Below are positions 15,625 to 15,761 of a stretch of 15,761 bases of DNA, piece after piece. The stretch comes from VRUE01 sp040508545 (lineage in GTDB: Bacteria > Actinomycetota > Thermoleophilia > Solirubrobacterales > 70-9). The position numbers were made by a program, and so were the translations under genes. The stretch's first letter is position 1, and every line of letters starts with the position of its first letter. Where the stretch lies: assembly GCA_040508545.1 (NCBI GenBank), contig JBEVMR010000023.1:1-15761 (forward strand), in the 5' to 3' direction. The notes below the pieces were generated by a model. The model ran no database searches. It was not told the DNA's origin and was given only the letters and a program-made list of their open reading frames with translations.

Positions 15625-15761
15625 CTAGCTGTAGATGCCAGCCACGTTGTTCCCGGCGAGCTCCCGTAGCCGCTGAACCGGCGGTTGATGGCCGATGGCG
15701 CCGTGTCGTCGCCTGAAGTTGTAGCGCTCGATCCAGCCGGAGAGAGCTTTGGCCCTCTCCG
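15625..15761 (-). CDS. Integrase-core transposase, C-terminal fragment (IS481-like), cut by window edge
   Basis: The minus strand from the window end is open and encodes 44 residues before a TAG at 15627-15625. It contains WIERYNFRRRHGAIGHQPP, then QRLRELAGNNVAGIYS. The W-x3-YN-x2-R-x-H-x-AIG-x2-PP pattern is the conserved end of DDE integrase-core transposases. The closing NNVAGIYS is typical of the IS481 group, with IS3-family OrfB as the alternative. The rest of the gene lies outside the window, so whether it is intact cannot be judged. Downstream, TGTCGGTCTGTCGGC (from 15611) could mark the element's terminus, since such elements often end TG...CA, but no matching end is visible here. Confidence 0.8.
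   Translation of the reverse strand, partial: ERAKALSGWIERYNFRRRHGAIGHQPPVQRLRELAGNNVAGIYS

Overview
The window comes from a high-GC bacterial chromosome, most likely an actinobacterium and probably a deep-branching one such as Thermoleophilia/Solirubrobacterales. This rests on near-universal G/C third codon positions, an actinobacterial-type 2-oxoglutarate dehydrogenase E2-E1 fusion, a decaprenyl-phosphate phosphoribosyltransferase-like UbiA protein, an AcrA1-like double-SDR protein, and start codons placed directly after TANNNT hexamers as in leaderless transcripts. No rRNA or tRNA is present, so the placement is inference.

Layout. The left part carries, on the + strand, the 3' part of a PfkB sugar kinase (1-778), citrate synthase (816-2165), a ~120-bp nested palindrome (2170-2291) and two overlapping small hypothetical genes (2315-2659, 2656-2964). 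Three minus-strand genes follow: a UbiA prenyltransferase (2975-3919), an alkyl-DHAP-synthase-like flavoprotein (3996-5606) and a double-domain SDR/acyl-CoA reductase (5919-7910). A 312-bp gap before the SDR gene holds a second copy of the palindrome and a separate large hairpin. Only 26 bp separate the SDR start from the divergent + strand gene for a 1354-aa 2-oxoglutarate dehydrogenase (7937-12001), which overlaps a small membrane protein gene (12001-12330). A 298-bp convergent gap (12331-12628) holds a well-formed sigma70-type promoter, three consecutive hairpins (a candidate small RNA) and a palindrome of a second family. Aconitase fills 12629-15424 on the minus strand. Beyond it lie a third copy of the first palindrome family and the C-terminus of an integrase-core (IS481-like) transposase cut by the window edge.

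How the genes fit together. Citrate synthase, aconitase and 2-oxoglutarate dehydrogenase are three TCA-cycle enzymes within one 15-kb stretch. The acyl-CoA reductase/SDR fusion beside the alkyl-DHAP synthase homologue would be a natural pair for making ether-linked glycerolipids: fatty alcohol supply, ether-bond formation, then keto reduction.

Most notable observations. (1) A family of ~120-bp palindromic elements has a conserved core but outer arms that differ between copies while pairing perfectly within each copy. (2) The 2-oxoglutarate dehydrogenase polypeptide carries its own lipoyl and subunit-binding domains, unlike the mycobacterial and corynebacterial Kgd/OdhA enzymes. (3) An orphan promoter-plus-hairpins unit lies between two convergent genes.
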